A DNA stretch of 64,000 nucleotides, taken from contig NZ_AP025032.1 in NCBI RefSeq assembly GCF_019973775.1, positions 1,240,001 to 1,304,000 of the forward strand, read 5' to 3'. Position numbers and translations under genes: made by a program. Origin of the DNA: Aureimonas sp. SA4125. Lineage in GTDB: Bacteria > Pseudomonadota > Alphaproteobacteria > Rhizobiales > Rhizobiaceae. Each line of letters opens with the position of its first letter. Within the stretch, counting starts at the first letter, position 1. Shown here piece after piece: positions 9,156 to 17,668 of the stretch. The notes beneath the pieces are model-generated. The model saw only the letters and a program-made list of their open reading frames with translations. It ran no database searches and was not told the origin of the DNA.

Positions 9156-9796
9156 CGGAAGGAAGCCAGTTCGGCAAGCATTTCGGCCGTCGAGCGCTGC
9201 CGGCAATAGCCCTTGATCGCCCGCACCGAGGCCTGCTGGCGCTCCTCGGTGAAGGTCGCGCAGGCATCCGGCACGAGGGTGACGAGGTAGCCGAGATCGC
9301 AGGCGTCGCGCACCGCCGATTCCACGCACTGGTCGGAGACGAGCCCGCAGAGGATCAACTGGCGGACGCCGAGGTTGCGCAGGAGATAGTCGATATTGGT
9401 CGAGATGAAGACGCTCGACGAGGTTTTCGGCAACACCATCTCGTCCGGGCCGGGGGCGATCTCGTCGCAGACCTTCGCGTCCCATGAGCCCTTGGCGACG
9501 TCGATGCCGGAGATCTTGTAGTCGAGGCTTCGGTCGCGACCGTCGGCGGTGAGGTTCTCGATGACGGTGTACATGACCTCGATCCCCGTCGCACGGCAGG
9601 CCTCCTGAAGCCGGCGCATGTTTGGCAGGGCGGTTGTCTCCAGCCGACCGAGGAAATAGTCGCGTTCCTCGGCAGGCGGCGCGTTGTCGCCGCGGAACTC
9701 GCCGCCTTCGGCCTTGGCGGCGAAGTTCTGGACGTCGACGAAGAGAAGCGCCGTCTGGCTCGGTACGACCGGCACGTCTCGGCTGGGTTGTGTCAT
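9152..9796 (-). CDS. isochorismatase-fold cysteine hydrolase (paralogue 1)
   Basis: 214 residues. The catalytic triad of the cysteine-hydrolase (isochorismatase-like) superfamily is visible: D21 in LLFVDVQNF, K124 in VLPKTSSSVF, C157 in LVSDQCVESAVRDA. The family includes N-carbamoylsarcosine amidase, nicotinamidase, ureidoacrylate and biuret hydrolases, so a C-N amide or carbamoyl bond is the expected target. It is clearly paralogous to the hydrolase at 18458-19093: both carry MYTV(I/M)ENLT(A/R)DGRDRSLDYK, a segment I do not associate with a named enzyme. It heads the minus-strand arm of the locus and is coupled to the epimerase by a 4-bp overlap. Confidence 0.85.
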   Translation of the reverse strand: MTQPSRDVPVVPSQTALLFVDVQNFAAKAEGGEFRGDNAPPAEERDYFLGRLETTALPNMRRLQEACRATGIEVMYTVIENLTADGRDRSLDYKISGIDVAKGSWDAKVCDEIAPGPDEMVLPKTSSSVFISTNIDYLLRNLGVRQLILCGLVSDQCVESAVRDACDLGYLVTLVPDACATFTEERQQASVRAIKGYCRQRSTAEMLAELASFR

Positions 9797-9822
9797 GGAA
9801 CTCCCTCGTCTCGCCTGCCTCT

Positions 9823-9836
9823 ATCCTGGGCAGGAT
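9823..9836. promoter_or_regulatory. 14-bp perfect palindrome in divergent control region
   Basis: ATCCTG-GG-CAGGAT reads as a 6+2+6 inverted repeat 27 bp upstream of the minus-strand hydrolase start. It lies in the only sizeable intergenic gap (9797-9939) between the two arms of the catabolic locus, so it is a candidate operator or part of a promoter. No protein can be assigned. Confidence 0.4.
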
Positions 9837-9861
9837 CGTTTTTAGGGCAGATCGCCTCTTG

Positions 9862-9903
9862 TAACAAACGAAAAACGCGTGCACCCTCATCTAACAAATG
9901 AAA
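9862..9903. promoter_or_regulatory. pair of 12-bp direct repeats, candidate operator
   Basis: TAACAAACGAAA (9862-9873) and TAACAAATGAAA (9892-9903) differ at one base and start 30 bp apart, close to three helical turns. The pair sits between the divergent arms of the 8-19 kb locus and upstream of the livG-like start at 9940. The locus encodes its own RpiR-type regulator (15379-16245), the natural candidate to bind here (inference). The second repeat contains an ATG at 9898 that would otherwise be taken as the livG start. Confidence 0.5.
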
Positions 9904-9939
9904 CTAAGGCGCGGTTTCGATCAAGGGGAACGAGCAGGA

Positions 9940-10740
9940 ATGGCAGTGGCAGCCGAGCCGCTTCTGGCGACCGAGGATCTCTGCAAGAGCTTTGGCGGCG
10001 TGCGCGCGCTCGACGGCGTCTCCTTCTCCCTGGCCGCCGGAGAGCTGATGGGGCTGATCGGCCCGAACGGCTCCGGCAAGACGACGGCCTTCAACCTCAT
10101 CACCGGCGTCCTGAAGCCGACATCGGGTGCCATCCGCTTCCGCGGTGTCCCGGTCGGCGGCAATCCGCCGGAGAAGAACGCCTTTCTCGGCATGGCGCGT
10201 ACCTTCCAGAACATCCGGCTTTTCCGCGACCTGCCGGTCATCGACAACGTCATGGTCGGCGTCCATATGCGTCACGGGCCGGGCTTTCTCGCCAGCATCC
10301 TGCAGCTGCCGTCGGCGCGCGGGGCCGAGCGGGCGATCCGGCGGCGGGCGATGGACGTCCTCGACGTGCTCGGCCTGACCAGGCGGGCAGGGGAGCGCGT
10401 CGGCAGCCTGCCCTACGGCGACCAGCGCAAGGTGGAACTCGCCCGTGCGCTGGCGAGCGAACCCTCGCTCCTCCTCCTCGACGAGCCGACGGCCGGAATG
10501 AACCCGCACGAAACAGCCGATCTCGGGACGACGATCCGCCATCTGCACGATACGCTGGGGATCACGACGCTCCTCGTCGAGCACGACATGAAGATGGTGA
10601 TGCGGCTCTGCGACCGCATCGTCGTCGTCAACCAGGGCAAGGTCCTTTCCGCCGGCACGCCGCAATCGGTGCAGGCTGATCCCCGGGTCATCGAGGCCTA
10701 TCTCGGTCGCCGCAGGAGACCCGCCGATGCTCTGGCTTGA
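9940..10740 (+). CDS. livG: branched-chain-type ABC importer ATPase, LivG type
   Basis: 266 residues. Walker A GPNGSGKTT, Q-loop region with FLGMARTFQNIRLFRDLPVIDNVMVG (typical of LivG), signature around LPYGDQRKVELARAL, Walker B LLLLDEPTAGMNP, H-loop VEHDMK. The ATG at 9898 lies inside the direct repeat; ATG 9940, after AAGGGGAACGAGCAGGA, fits the family N-terminus better. LivG/LivF pairs energise uptake of branched-chain amino acids, but also urea, amides and aromatic compounds. The 3' end overlaps the next gene by 14 bp, so the five transport genes form one operon. Confidence 0.92.
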   Translation: MAVAAEPLLATEDLCKSFGGVRALDGVSFSLAAGELMGLIGPNGSGKTTAFNLITGVLKPTSGAIRFRGVPVGGNPPEKNAFLGMARTFQNIRLFRDLPVIDNVMVGVHMRHGPGFLASILQLPSARGAERAIRRRAMDVLDVLGLTRRAGERVGSLPYGDQRKVELARALASEPSLLLLDEPTAGMNPHETADLGTTIRHLHDTLGITTLLVEHDMKMVMRLCDRIVVVNQGKVLSAGTPQSVQADPRVIEAYLGRRRRPADALA

Positions 10741-11452
10741 GGACGTCCATGTCCGCCGCGGCGGCACGCACGCGCTACGCGGCGTGAGCCTCGAGGTCGA
10801 GCGGGGTGAGATCGTCGCGCTGATCGGCGCCAACGGTGCCGGCAAGACGACGACGCTGTCGACGATATCGGGTCTCCTTCGCCCCGAAAGCGGCCGCATC
10901 CGCTTTGCCGCCGAAGCCGGCGCCGCGCCCGTCGACATCGCCGCGATGAAGGCCGAGGCGATCGTCGCCGCCGGCATCTCGCACTGTCCGGAGGGGCGGC
11001 AGGTGTTCGCGAGCCTGTCGGTCGCCGACAATCTTCGGATCGGCGCCTATCTCCGGCGCGACAAGGCCGGGATCGATCGCGATATCGCCGACATCGAGAC
11101 GCAGTTCCCGATCCTGAAGCGGCGGGCCGAGGTCCCCGGCGACCGCCTGTCCGGCGGCGAGCAGATGATGCTGGTGATCGGCCGGGCCCTGATGAGCCGG
11201 CCAAAGCTCCTCCTTCTCGACGAGCCCTCGCTCGGTCTGGCGCCGCAGCTCGTCGAACAGATCTTCGACATCCTCGCCCGCATCCGAAACGAGGGCGTCA
11301 CCATCCTCCTCGTCGAGCAGAACGCCGTGATGGCGCTGGACCTCGCGGACCGGGCCTATGTGCTTGAAGCGGGGAGCCTCGTTCTCTCCGGCACCGGCCG
11401 GGAACTCGCCGGCAATGCCGATGTCCGCCGCGCCTACCTCGGAGCCGCCTGA
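10727..11452 (+). CDS. livF: branched-chain-type ABC importer ATPase, LivF type
   Basis: 241 residues. Walker A GANGAGKTT, Q-loop and CPEGRQVFASLSVADNL (the LivF-specific E-G-R-x-x-F segment), signature LSGGEQMMLVIGRAL, Walker B LLLLDEPSLGLAP, H-loop LLVEQNA (LivF-type, with Gln/Asn instead of His-Asp). ATG 10727 is inside the end of the livG-like gene. Its stop overlaps the next start by one base (TGATG). A decayed relic of another LivF occurs at 27395-27735 in this window, which shows that this family has been present more than once. Confidence 0.92.
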   Translation: MLWLEDVHVRRGGTHALRGVSLEVERGEIVALIGANGAGKTTTLSTISGLLRPESGRIRFAAEAGAAPVDIAAMKAEAIVAAGISHCPEGRQVFASLSVADNLRIGAYLRRDKAGIDRDIADIETQFPILKRRAEVPGDRLSGGEQMMLVIGRALMSRPKLLLLDEPSLGLAPQLVEQIFDILARIRNEGVTILLVEQNAVMALDLADRAYVLEAGSLVLSGTGRELAGNADVRRAYLGAA

Positions 11453-12348
11453 TGACCGGGGCCTATCTCGTTTCCCAGATCGTCAACGGCCTGATCCTCG
11501 GCAGCATGTATGCCCTGATCGCCATTGGCTTCTCGATGATCTACGGCATCGTCCGGCTTATCAACTTCGCCCATGGCGACATCTTCAGCATCGGCGCCTT
11601 CGCGACGCTGGCGAGTATCTCGGTCGCCCATGCGCCGTTTCCGGTCGCCGTCGCCATCGTCCTCGCGGTCGGCGCCTTGAGTGGCGTCATCATCGAGCGC
11701 GCCGCCTTCCGGCCGATGCGCGGCGCGCCGCAAGTGACGGGCTTCATCGCCTCGCTGGCGGTCGCGATCATCCTCCAGAACCTCGCCGTCCTCACCATCT
11801 CGGCGCAGCCGCGCACCTTCACCGTGCCGCCCGCGCTCGGCCAGCTCGTCGTCCTCGGCGGCGTCTCGCTGCGCGTCATCGACCTCGTCATCGTCGGGCT
11901 TGCGATCGTCCTGATGGTCGCGCTCGTCCTCTTCGTCCGCTTCACCCGGGTCGGCACCGCCATGCGGGCGACCGCCGAGAACTACGACGTGGCACGGCTG
12001 ATGGGGATCAACATCGACCGGATGATCGCCATGGCGTTTGCCATCGGCAGCGGGCTCGCGGCGACGGCCGGCCTGATGTGGGCCAGCAAATACGGCCAGA
12101 TCAGCCCGCTGATGGGGCTTCTTCCCGGCCTCAAGGCCTTTGTCGCGGCGGTCATCGGCGGCGTCGGCTCGATCACCGGGGCGGTTCTCGGCGGCTACGT
12201 CCTTGGCCTTTCCGAGGTGCTTTTCGTCGGCCTCCTGCCGCCGGAATATTCCGGCTACCGAAATGCCTTCGTCTTCGGCGCCCTTATCGTCGTCCTCCTG
12301 GTGATGCCGAACGGCCTTCTCGGGCGCTCGACGGAGGACCGGGCATGA
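11452..12348 (+). CDS. livH: branched-chain-type ABC importer permease, LivH type
   Basis: 298 residues, about eight hydrophobic helices. The N-terminus QIVNGLILGSMYALIAIGFSMIYGIVRLINFAHGD is the LivH signature. A second diagnostic segment is RAT(A)ENYDVARLMGIN, the cytoplasmic coupling loop. The C-terminus is VVLLVMPNGLLGR. It pairs with the LivM-type permease whose ATG (12345) overlaps its stop by 4 bp. The gene is tightly packed in the operon and has no separate promoter. Confidence 0.92.
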   Translation: MTGAYLVSQIVNGLILGSMYALIAIGFSMIYGIVRLINFAHGDIFSIGAFATLASISVAHAPFPVAVAIVLAVGALSGVIIERAAFRPMRGAPQVTGFIASLAVAIILQNLAVLTISAQPRTFTVPPALGQLVVLGGVSLRVIDLVIVGLAIVLMVALVLFVRFTRVGTAMRATAENYDVARLMGINIDRMIAMAFAIGSGLAATAGLMWASKYGQISPLMGLLPGLKAFVAAVIGGVGSITGAVLGGYVLGLSEVLFVGLLPPEYSGYRNAFVFGALIVVLLVMPNGLLGRSTEDRA

Positions 12349-13391
12349 CCGGCGACACCTTTCCGCTGCGCTTTGCCCTCGCGGCGCTGGTCGGGGCCGT
12401 GCTCGTCTTCACCGCCGAGGCAAGCTTCGATCCCTATGTCCTGTCGATCATCCAGTTCGCCGGCATCACCATCATCCTTGCCGTCAGCCTCAACATCACC
12501 AATGGCTTCGTCGGCCTGTTCTCGCTCGGCCATCCCGCCTTCATGACCATTGGCGGCTACGTCACGGCACTCCTCGTCATGCCGTCGGCCCGCAAGACGG
12601 TGATGCTTCCCGATCTTCCCTTCATGGTCGCCAGTCAGGAATGGTCCTTCCTCCCCGCGCTTCTCGCCGGCGGTCTCGGGGCGGCCATCGTGGCCGTTAT
12701 CGTCGGCTTTCCCGTGCTGCGGCTGCGCGGCCACTATCTGGCGGTCGCAACGCTCGGCCTCATCTTCATCGTCCAGAGCTTTGCCGTGAACCTGCGCGGC
12801 GTGACGCGCGGGGCGCTCGGCTTGAGCGGTCTGCCGGCGGAGACGACGCTCTGGTGGGTCTTCCTCTTCGTCCTCCTCACCTTCTATGTCTGCTGGCAGC
12901 TGAAGCATTCCTCGCTCGGCCGCACCATGCTGGCCATCCGCGAGAACGAACTCGCCGCCGCCTGCCTCGGCGTCAACGTCGCGCGCACGCGGGTCCTCGC
13001 CTTCGCCCTCGGTGCCTTCTTCGCCGGGATCGCCGGCGGCCTCTGGGTTCACCTCGTGACGCTGATCAGCCCGAACTCCTTCACCTTCCTCCTGGCTTTC
13101 CATCTGGTGGTGATGGTGGTCCTCGGCGGCACCGGCTCGATCATCGGCGCCGCCCTCGTCGCCGCGCTGCTGACCGTGCTGACCGAACTGCTCCGCCCGG
13201 TCGAAGAGGCGGCCGCGCTCTTCGGTCTCAGCCAGATCATCGTCGCGTTCGCCGTGCTCGTCGTGCTCATCACCCGCCCGACGGGCATGTTCGGCACGGC
13301 CGAACCCGATTTCTTCGCCTGGATCCGGCGTTTCGGCGGATCCGATCCAACCCCGAGCAACCGACCCCCGACAGAGGAGAAGACGACATGA
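12345..13391 (+). CDS. livM: branched-chain-type ABC importer permease, LivM type
   Basis: 348 residues. Hydrophobic throughout, with the LivM landmarks AVSLNITNGFVGLFSLGHPAFM, LRLRGHYLAVATLG, GLSGLP and the coupling loop LAIRENELAAACLGVNVARTRVLAF, and a C-terminal LITRPTGMFG. The start ATG overlaps the LivH stop (ATGA). Its own stop overlaps the start of the periplasmic binding protein by four bases (ATGA at 13388-13391). Confidence 0.92.
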   Translation: MTGDTFPLRFALAALVGAVLVFTAEASFDPYVLSIIQFAGITIILAVSLNITNGFVGLFSLGHPAFMTIGGYVTALLVMPSARKTVMLPDLPFMVASQEWSFLPALLAGGLGAAIVAVIVGFPVLRLRGHYLAVATLGLIFIVQSFAVNLRGVTRGALGLSGLPAETTLWWVFLFVLLTFYVCWQLKHSSLGRTMLAIRENELAAACLGVNVARTRVLAFALGAFFAGIAGGLWVHLVTLISPNSFTFLLAFHLVVMVVLGGTGSIIGAALVAALLTVLTELLRPVEEAAALFGLSQIIVAFAVLVVLITRPTGMFGTAEPDFFAWIRRFGGSDPTPSNRPPTEEKTT

Positions 13392-14551
13392 CGAACTGGA
13401 TATCGAGACTGTCTGCCTTGGCCGTCACGGCGCTGGCCGCGACCGTCGCGCTGCCTGCGGGCGCGCAGGAGGCGATCAACATCGCCGCGCTCTACAACGT
13501 CTCCTCGGGCGGTCTCGCCTCGCTCGACGGCCCATCCCTCAACGGCGTCAAGCTGAAGGCGAAGATGCTGAACGAGGCCGGCGGTCTTCTCGGCGGCCGC
13601 AAGATCGACATCACCACCATCGACACCAAGAACGACACTGGCGTCACCGCGACATCGGCCAAGCGCGCCGTCTCGATCGAGGGTCTCGCCGCCGGCATCG
13701 GCCAGAGCGACAGCACGTTCGCGCTGGCGGCGGCACCGCTCTTCCAGTCCGCCGGCATCCCCTTCGTCACGTCGGGCGCGACCTCGCCGGACCTGCCGTC
13801 CATGGTCGGCGACCAGATGTTCCTGGTGCCCTTCGGCGACGACGTTCAGGCGCATGCCATGGCCGAATACGCCTATACGACCCTCGGCATCAAAACCGTC
13901 GCGGTCTGGACGGACAACGCCATGGACTACACCACGGGCCTGTCGAAATACTTCGTCGAGCGCTACACCGCGCTGGGCGGCAAGGTGGTGCTCGAAGACG
14001 TCTACATGACCACCGACCAGGACTTCTCCGCGCTCGTCGCGCGGCTGCAGTCGACCGAGGGCGTCGAGGGTCTCTTCGCCTCGTCCGGTCCCGATACCGC
14101 CGGCGTCATCGTCAAGCAGGTGCGCGAGGCCGGGCTGAAGCTGCCGATCTTCGCGGGCGACGGTTTCGACACCGAACTCCTCACGAGCGTGCCGGGACCT
14201 GAGCTTTCCGACAACGTCTACTTCGCCACCCACGCCTATGTCGGCATTGACACGGGACCTGCGAAGACGTTCCGCGAGGCCTATCAGGCCGAATACGGCG
14301 TGCCGCCCGAGAACGCCTTCGCCGCGCTCGGCTACGACGCGATGGGCCTCGTCGCCGACGCCATCACCCGCGCCGGCTCGGCCGTGCCCGCCGACGTGAC
14401 GAAGGCGCTGGCGGCGACCAGCGGCTACGAGGCCGTGACCGGCACGATCGCCTATCCCGCCGGCTCCCGTGTGCCGAGCAAGCCGGTCGCGGTCATGAAG
14501 ACCGACAAGGGCACCGTCAAGTTCGAGGTCACGGTGACCCCGAAGAGCTGA
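13388..14551 (+). CDS. periplasmic substrate-binding protein of the Liv-type importer
   Basis: 387 residues with a signal peptide (MTNWISRLSALAVTALAATVALPAGAQ) and a type I periplasmic-binding fold: GPSLNGVKLKAKMLNEAGGLLGGRKI, then AVSIEGLAAGIGQSDSTFALAAAPLFQSAGIPFVTSGAT. The pocket-lining S-G-A-T, D-N-A-M-D-Y and D-G-F-D-T segments are present, but I cannot read a ligand from them. The start follows GAGGAGA by 7 bases within the 3' end of livM. Its position after the permeases, with enzymes following directly, suggests that the imported ligand is the substrate of the enzymes encoded downstream. Confidence 0.88.
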   Translation: MTNWISRLSALAVTALAATVALPAGAQEAINIAALYNVSSGGLASLDGPSLNGVKLKAKMLNEAGGLLGGRKIDITTIDTKNDTGVTATSAKRAVSIEGLAAGIGQSDSTFALAAAPLFQSAGIPFVTSGATSPDLPSMVGDQMFLVPFGDDVQAHAMAEYAYTTLGIKTVAVWTDNAMDYTTGLSKYFVERYTALGGKVVLEDVYMTTDQDFSALVARLQSTEGVEGLFASSGPDTAGVIVKQVREAGLKLPIFAGDGFDTELLTSVPGPELSDNVYFATHAYVGIDTGPAKTFREAYQAEYGVPPENAFAALGYDAMGLVADAITRAGSAVPADVTKALAATSGYEAVTGTIAYPAGSRVPSKPVAVMKTDKGTVKFEVTVTPKS

Positions 14552-14590
14552 ACCGCCAGCGGCGCCGCGGCGTCATCGAGGAGACCGAGC

Positions 14591-15382
14591 TTGACCTTGA
14601 GCGCAACACTTCTGCAGGCCGGCGATCCGCCGGCCTTCGGGACGGAGAATGATGACAGCCTTTCGCCGCTTCTCTTCGTCGCCGACCACGCCGGCCGGGA
14701 AATCCCGCGGGCTCTCGGGTCTCTCGGGCTCGACGCGGCGGCGATGGACCGGCACGTCGCCTACGACATCGGCATCCACGGCGTGACGACGCGCCTCGCC
14801 AGGGATCTCGGTGCGACCTATGTCTACCAGCCCTATTCCCGCCTCGTGATCGACTGCAACCGGCGCCCGGGCGTCGCGCAGTCGATCATGACGGAAAGCG
14901 ACGGAACGGTGGTGCCGGGCAATGCGGGCCTTGCCGACGCCGACATCTCGCGCCGGCAGACGGAAATCCTGATGCCGTACCAGAGCGAGATCGAGCGCGT
15001 CCTGAAGGCGAGGAAGGCGCGCGGCATCCCGACCGTCCTCTTTGCCATGCACAGCTGCACTCCCGTCTTCGGCGGCGAGCCCGGCCCGCGGCCCTGGCAC
15101 ATCGGCGTTCTCGCCGACAAGGACTGGCGGATCGGCAATCCACTGATCGAGATTCTCTCCGCCGAGACGCAATTCTGCATCGGCCGCAACCAGCCCTACA
15201 GCGTCAATTCCGAGACCGACTACACCGTCCCCCTCCATGCGGAGGCGAACGGCCTGCCCTATGTCGAGATCGAGATCCGCCAGGACCTGATCGGGACCGA
15301 GGCCGGGCAGCTTGAATGGGCGGAACTCCTGCGCGAGGTCTTTCCGCGGGCTGTCGAGCGCGCCGGCGTGATCCCGGCATGA
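14591..15382 (+). CDS. N-formylglutamate amidohydrolase family protein
   Basis: 263 residues. The family pattern is visible: LFVADHAGREIPRAL, DRHVAYDIGIHGVTTRLA, YQPYSRLVIDCNR, LFAMHSCTPVFGGEPGPRPWHIG and a late VEIEIRQDLI segment. The His/Glu/Asp residues in these blocks bind the catalytic zinc in carboxypeptidase-like N-formylglutamate deformylases. TTG 14591 is chosen because GAGGAGACC lies 6-8 bases upstream and no better codon exists. No hut genes are nearby, so histidine degradation is unlikely. A related N-acyl or N-formyl amino acid is a more reasonable substrate (inference). The stop overlaps the RpiR gene start. Confidence 0.85.
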   Translation: MTLSATLLQAGDPPAFGTENDDSLSPLLFVADHAGREIPRALGSLGLDAAAMDRHVAYDIGIHGVTTRLARDLGATYVYQPYSRLVIDCNRRPGVAQSIMTESDGTVVPGNAGLADADISRRQTEILMPYQSEIERVLKARKARGIPTVLFAMHSCTPVFGGEPGPRPWHIGVLADKDWRIGNPLIEILSAETQFCIGRNQPYSVNSETDYTVPLHAEANGLPYVEIEIRQDLIGTEAGQLEWAELLREVFPRAVERAGVIPA

Positions 15383-16245
15383 CCGCTGACTCGGCCCATC
15401 TCTCGCTGCAGGACCGCGTCCGCAAGGAACTGCCGGAGCTCAGCGCTGCCGAAAGCCGCGTCGCGCGTGCGCTGCTCGGCGAATATCCGCTGGCGGGCCT
15501 CGAGACCGTCGCGAAATTCGCCCAGCGTGCGCAAACCAGTGGGCCAACGATCCTGCGCTTCGTCGGTCGCCTCGGCTTCGCCGGCTACGCCGAATTCCAG
15601 GAGGCGCTTCGCAACGAGATCCAGAGCCGCCTGCAGAGCCCGCTGACGCGCTACTCCGCCGCCACGCGGGACGGCGCGACTGATCTCTACGGAGAAGTGT
15701 CCGACGCGCTTCGACGCAATATCGAGGGCGCGGCGAGCGGTCTTGGCCGCGAGGAACTGGCCGCGATGGTCGCGCAGCTCTGCGACCCCCGGCGCAACGT
15801 CTTCTTCATCGGCGGCCGCTTCAGCTGGATGCTGGCCTCCTATTTTCACCATTACCTGCGCGAGCTCAGGCCCGGCGCGCGGATTATCCGCGACTCCAGC
15901 GCCGCCTGGGCCGACTATCTTCTCGACGTCCGGGAGGGCGACGTCGTCGTCGTCTTCGATTTCCGCCGCTATCAGAAGGACGTCGAGGAATTCGCCAAGG
16001 GCGCCAAGGCGCAGGGGGCGACGATCCTTCTCGTCACCGACGTCTGGTATTCGCCCATCGCCGCCTTTTCCACCTTCGTCGTCGCCTGTCCCGTCGCCAT
16101 ACCGAGCGCCTTCGACAGCGGCGTCGCCGGGCTCGCCGTCGTCGAGCTGATCGTCGCTGGCGTCGTCGAGGCGCTCGGCGAGAGCGCGAAAGAGCGCATC
16201 GGCGGGCTGGAAACCCTTCGCAAGACCTTCAATCTCGGGGACTGA
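15379..16245 (+). CDS. RpiR-family transcriptional regulator (HTH + SIS)
   Basis: 288 residues. The N-terminal helix-turn-helix domain (about 1-80) reads LSAAESRVARALLGEYPLAGLETVAKFAQRAQTSGPTILRFVGRLGFAGYAEFQEALR, the classic RpiR pattern. The C-terminal SIS sugar-isomerase-fold domain (about 130-260) contains NVFFIGGRFSWMLASYFHHYL and GDVVVVFDFRRY. RpiR regulators sense phosphosugars or other small metabolites and often control the operon they sit in. ATG 15379 overlaps the preceding stop by four bases, so the regulator is made along with the operon. The direct repeats at 9862-9903 are a candidate binding site. Confidence 0.9.
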   Translation: MTADSAHLSLQDRVRKELPELSAAESRVARALLGEYPLAGLETVAKFAQRAQTSGPTILRFVGRLGFAGYAEFQEALRNEIQSRLQSPLTRYSAATRDGATDLYGEVSDALRRNIEGAASGLGREELAAMVAQLCDPRRNVFFIGGRFSWMLASYFHHYLRELRPGARIIRDSSAAWADYLLDVREGDVVVVFDFRRYQKDVEEFAKGAKAQGATILLVTDVWYSPIAAFSTFVVACPVAIPSAFDSGVAGLAVVELIVAGVVEALGESAKERIGGLETLRKTFNLGD

Positions 16246-16298
16246 GCCATGCCGAGCACACCATCGCGCCGACCAGCCGATCGCACGGGGGGGCCGTC

Positions 16299-17615
16299 AT
16301 GATCCGCGAGCCGCTGACCATGTTCTGCCATGCGGACCTGACCGGGGCGGTGCGCGGCAAAGGCGTTCCGACGCGGCTGGTGGAGCGCCGGCTGACGTCG
16401 GGCGTCGGCTGGACGCCGACCAATCTGATGTTCACGGCCTTCGGCACGATCGCCCCGTCCCCTTGGGGCGCGCACGGCGACCTGATGCTGATGCCGGACG
16501 CAGCGACGAAGGTCGAGGTCGATTTCGGCGACGGCACGCCGGCCGAGCGCTTCTATCTCTGCGACCTCACTGAGACCGACGGCTCGCGCTTCGACTGCTG
16601 TCCGCGCACGCTCTTGCGCGAGGCCGCCGCCGCGCTCCTTGAGGAGACCGGCCTCAGCCTTCGCGTCGCCTTCGAGCACGAGTTCATCTATTCCGGCGCG
16701 CAATCGCGGACGGCCGACAATTATGCGCTGGACGCCGTCCGCCGCCACGGCGCCTTCGGCGAGACGTTCCTTGCCGCCCTCAGCGCCGCCGGGGTCGAGA
16801 CCGACAGCTATCTCGCGGAGTTCGGACCCGGCCAGTTCGAGGTGACGGTGCTGCCGTCCGAGCCGATGGCCGCCTGCGACGGCGCGGTGATCCTGAAGGA
16901 GATGGCGCGGGCGACGGCGTGGCGCCTCGGACACTCCTTGAGCTTCTCCCCGCGACTCTCGCCGGAAGGGCTCGGCAGTGGCGTGCACATCCATTTCAGC
17001 CTCTGGGACAAGGACGGCAGACCTGTCAGCTACGATGCCGGCGCGTCCCAGGGCGTCAGCGAGAAGGCGGGAAGCTTCCTTGCCGGAATCGTCCGCCACA
17101 TGCCCGCGCTCTGCGCCTTCACCGCGCCGACGGTCGTCTCCTATCTCCGGCTGAAGCCGCATACCTGGACAGGCGCCTGGTCGAACATCGGCTACCGCGA
17201 CCGCGAGGCCGGCATCCGCATCTGCCCGGTTTTCGGAAAGTCCGAGGAGAAGACCGCCGGGCAGTTCAATTTCGAGTTTCGCGCCGCCGACGCCACCGGC
17301 AATCCCTATCTCCAGCTCGCCCTCATCATCCGGGCAGGCCTTGCCGGCCTCGCGCAAGCGCTGCCGATGCCGACGCCGACCGAGGGACAGGATCCCGAGG
17401 AGATGGGCGAAGCCGAGCGCCAGGCGCGCGGCATCGTCCGGCTGCCGGACTCGGTCGATGCGGCCCATGCCGCGCTCGATGCGGACGCGGCGGTGCAGGG
17501 TTTTCTTCCTCCGCGCCTTTTGGCGGCCTACGTCGCCAACCGGCAGGCGGAATTTGCTCTCGGCCGCGACTGGTCGCCCGAGGAAATCTGCCGGCGCTAT
17601 GCCGAAGTGTACTGA
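16299..17615 (+). CDS. glutamine-synthetase-like gamma-glutamyl ligase
   Basis: 438 residues. Glutamine-synthetase catalytic motifs: VAFEHEFIYSG (Glu metal site), EFGPGQFEVTVLPSEPM, GSGVHIHFSLWD (His/ATP site), LKPHTWTGAW and NFEFRAADATGNPYLQLALII. The beta-grasp region at the N-terminus is short and diverged, as in the gamma-glutamylpolyamine/gamma-glutamylanilide group rather than GlnA. Start ATG 16299 follows a run of G residues. The enzyme is expected to join glutamate to an amine with ATP, a common first step in amine catabolism. The amine is not known. It is coupled in the same transcript as the importer (53-bp gap). Confidence 0.85.
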   Translation: MIREPLTMFCHADLTGAVRGKGVPTRLVERRLTSGVGWTPTNLMFTAFGTIAPSPWGAHGDLMLMPDAATKVEVDFGDGTPAERFYLCDLTETDGSRFDCCPRTLLREAAAALLEETGLSLRVAFEHEFIYSGAQSRTADNYALDAVRRHGAFGETFLAALSAAGVETDSYLAEFGPGQFEVTVLPSEPMAACDGAVILKEMARATAWRLGHSLSFSPRLSPEGLGSGVHIHFSLWDKDGRPVSYDAGASQGVSEKAGSFLAGIVRHMPALCAFTAPTVVSYLRLKPHTWTGAWSNIGYRDREAGIRICPVFGKSEEKTAGQFNFEFRAADATGNPYLQLALIIRAGLAGLAQALPMPTPTEGQDPEEMGEAERQARGIVRLPDSVDAAHAALDADAAVQGFLPPRLLAAYVANRQAEFALGRDWSPEEICRRYAEVY

Positions 17616-17668
17616 CGCCGGCGAGCTCGACGGGCGAATGCCGCGCGAGAATGACAGGGGGACGTGAG

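Noticed and set aside
11358..13391. A 677-residue single protein in the livM frame
   Set aside because: The part before 12345 is a shadow of livH in another frame; LivM begins at 12345 with an ATGA overlap.
14591..15382. Assignment of the amidohydrolase as HutG in histidine degradation
   Set aside because: No hutU, hutH, hutI or hutF is present; the neighbours point to a different pathway.
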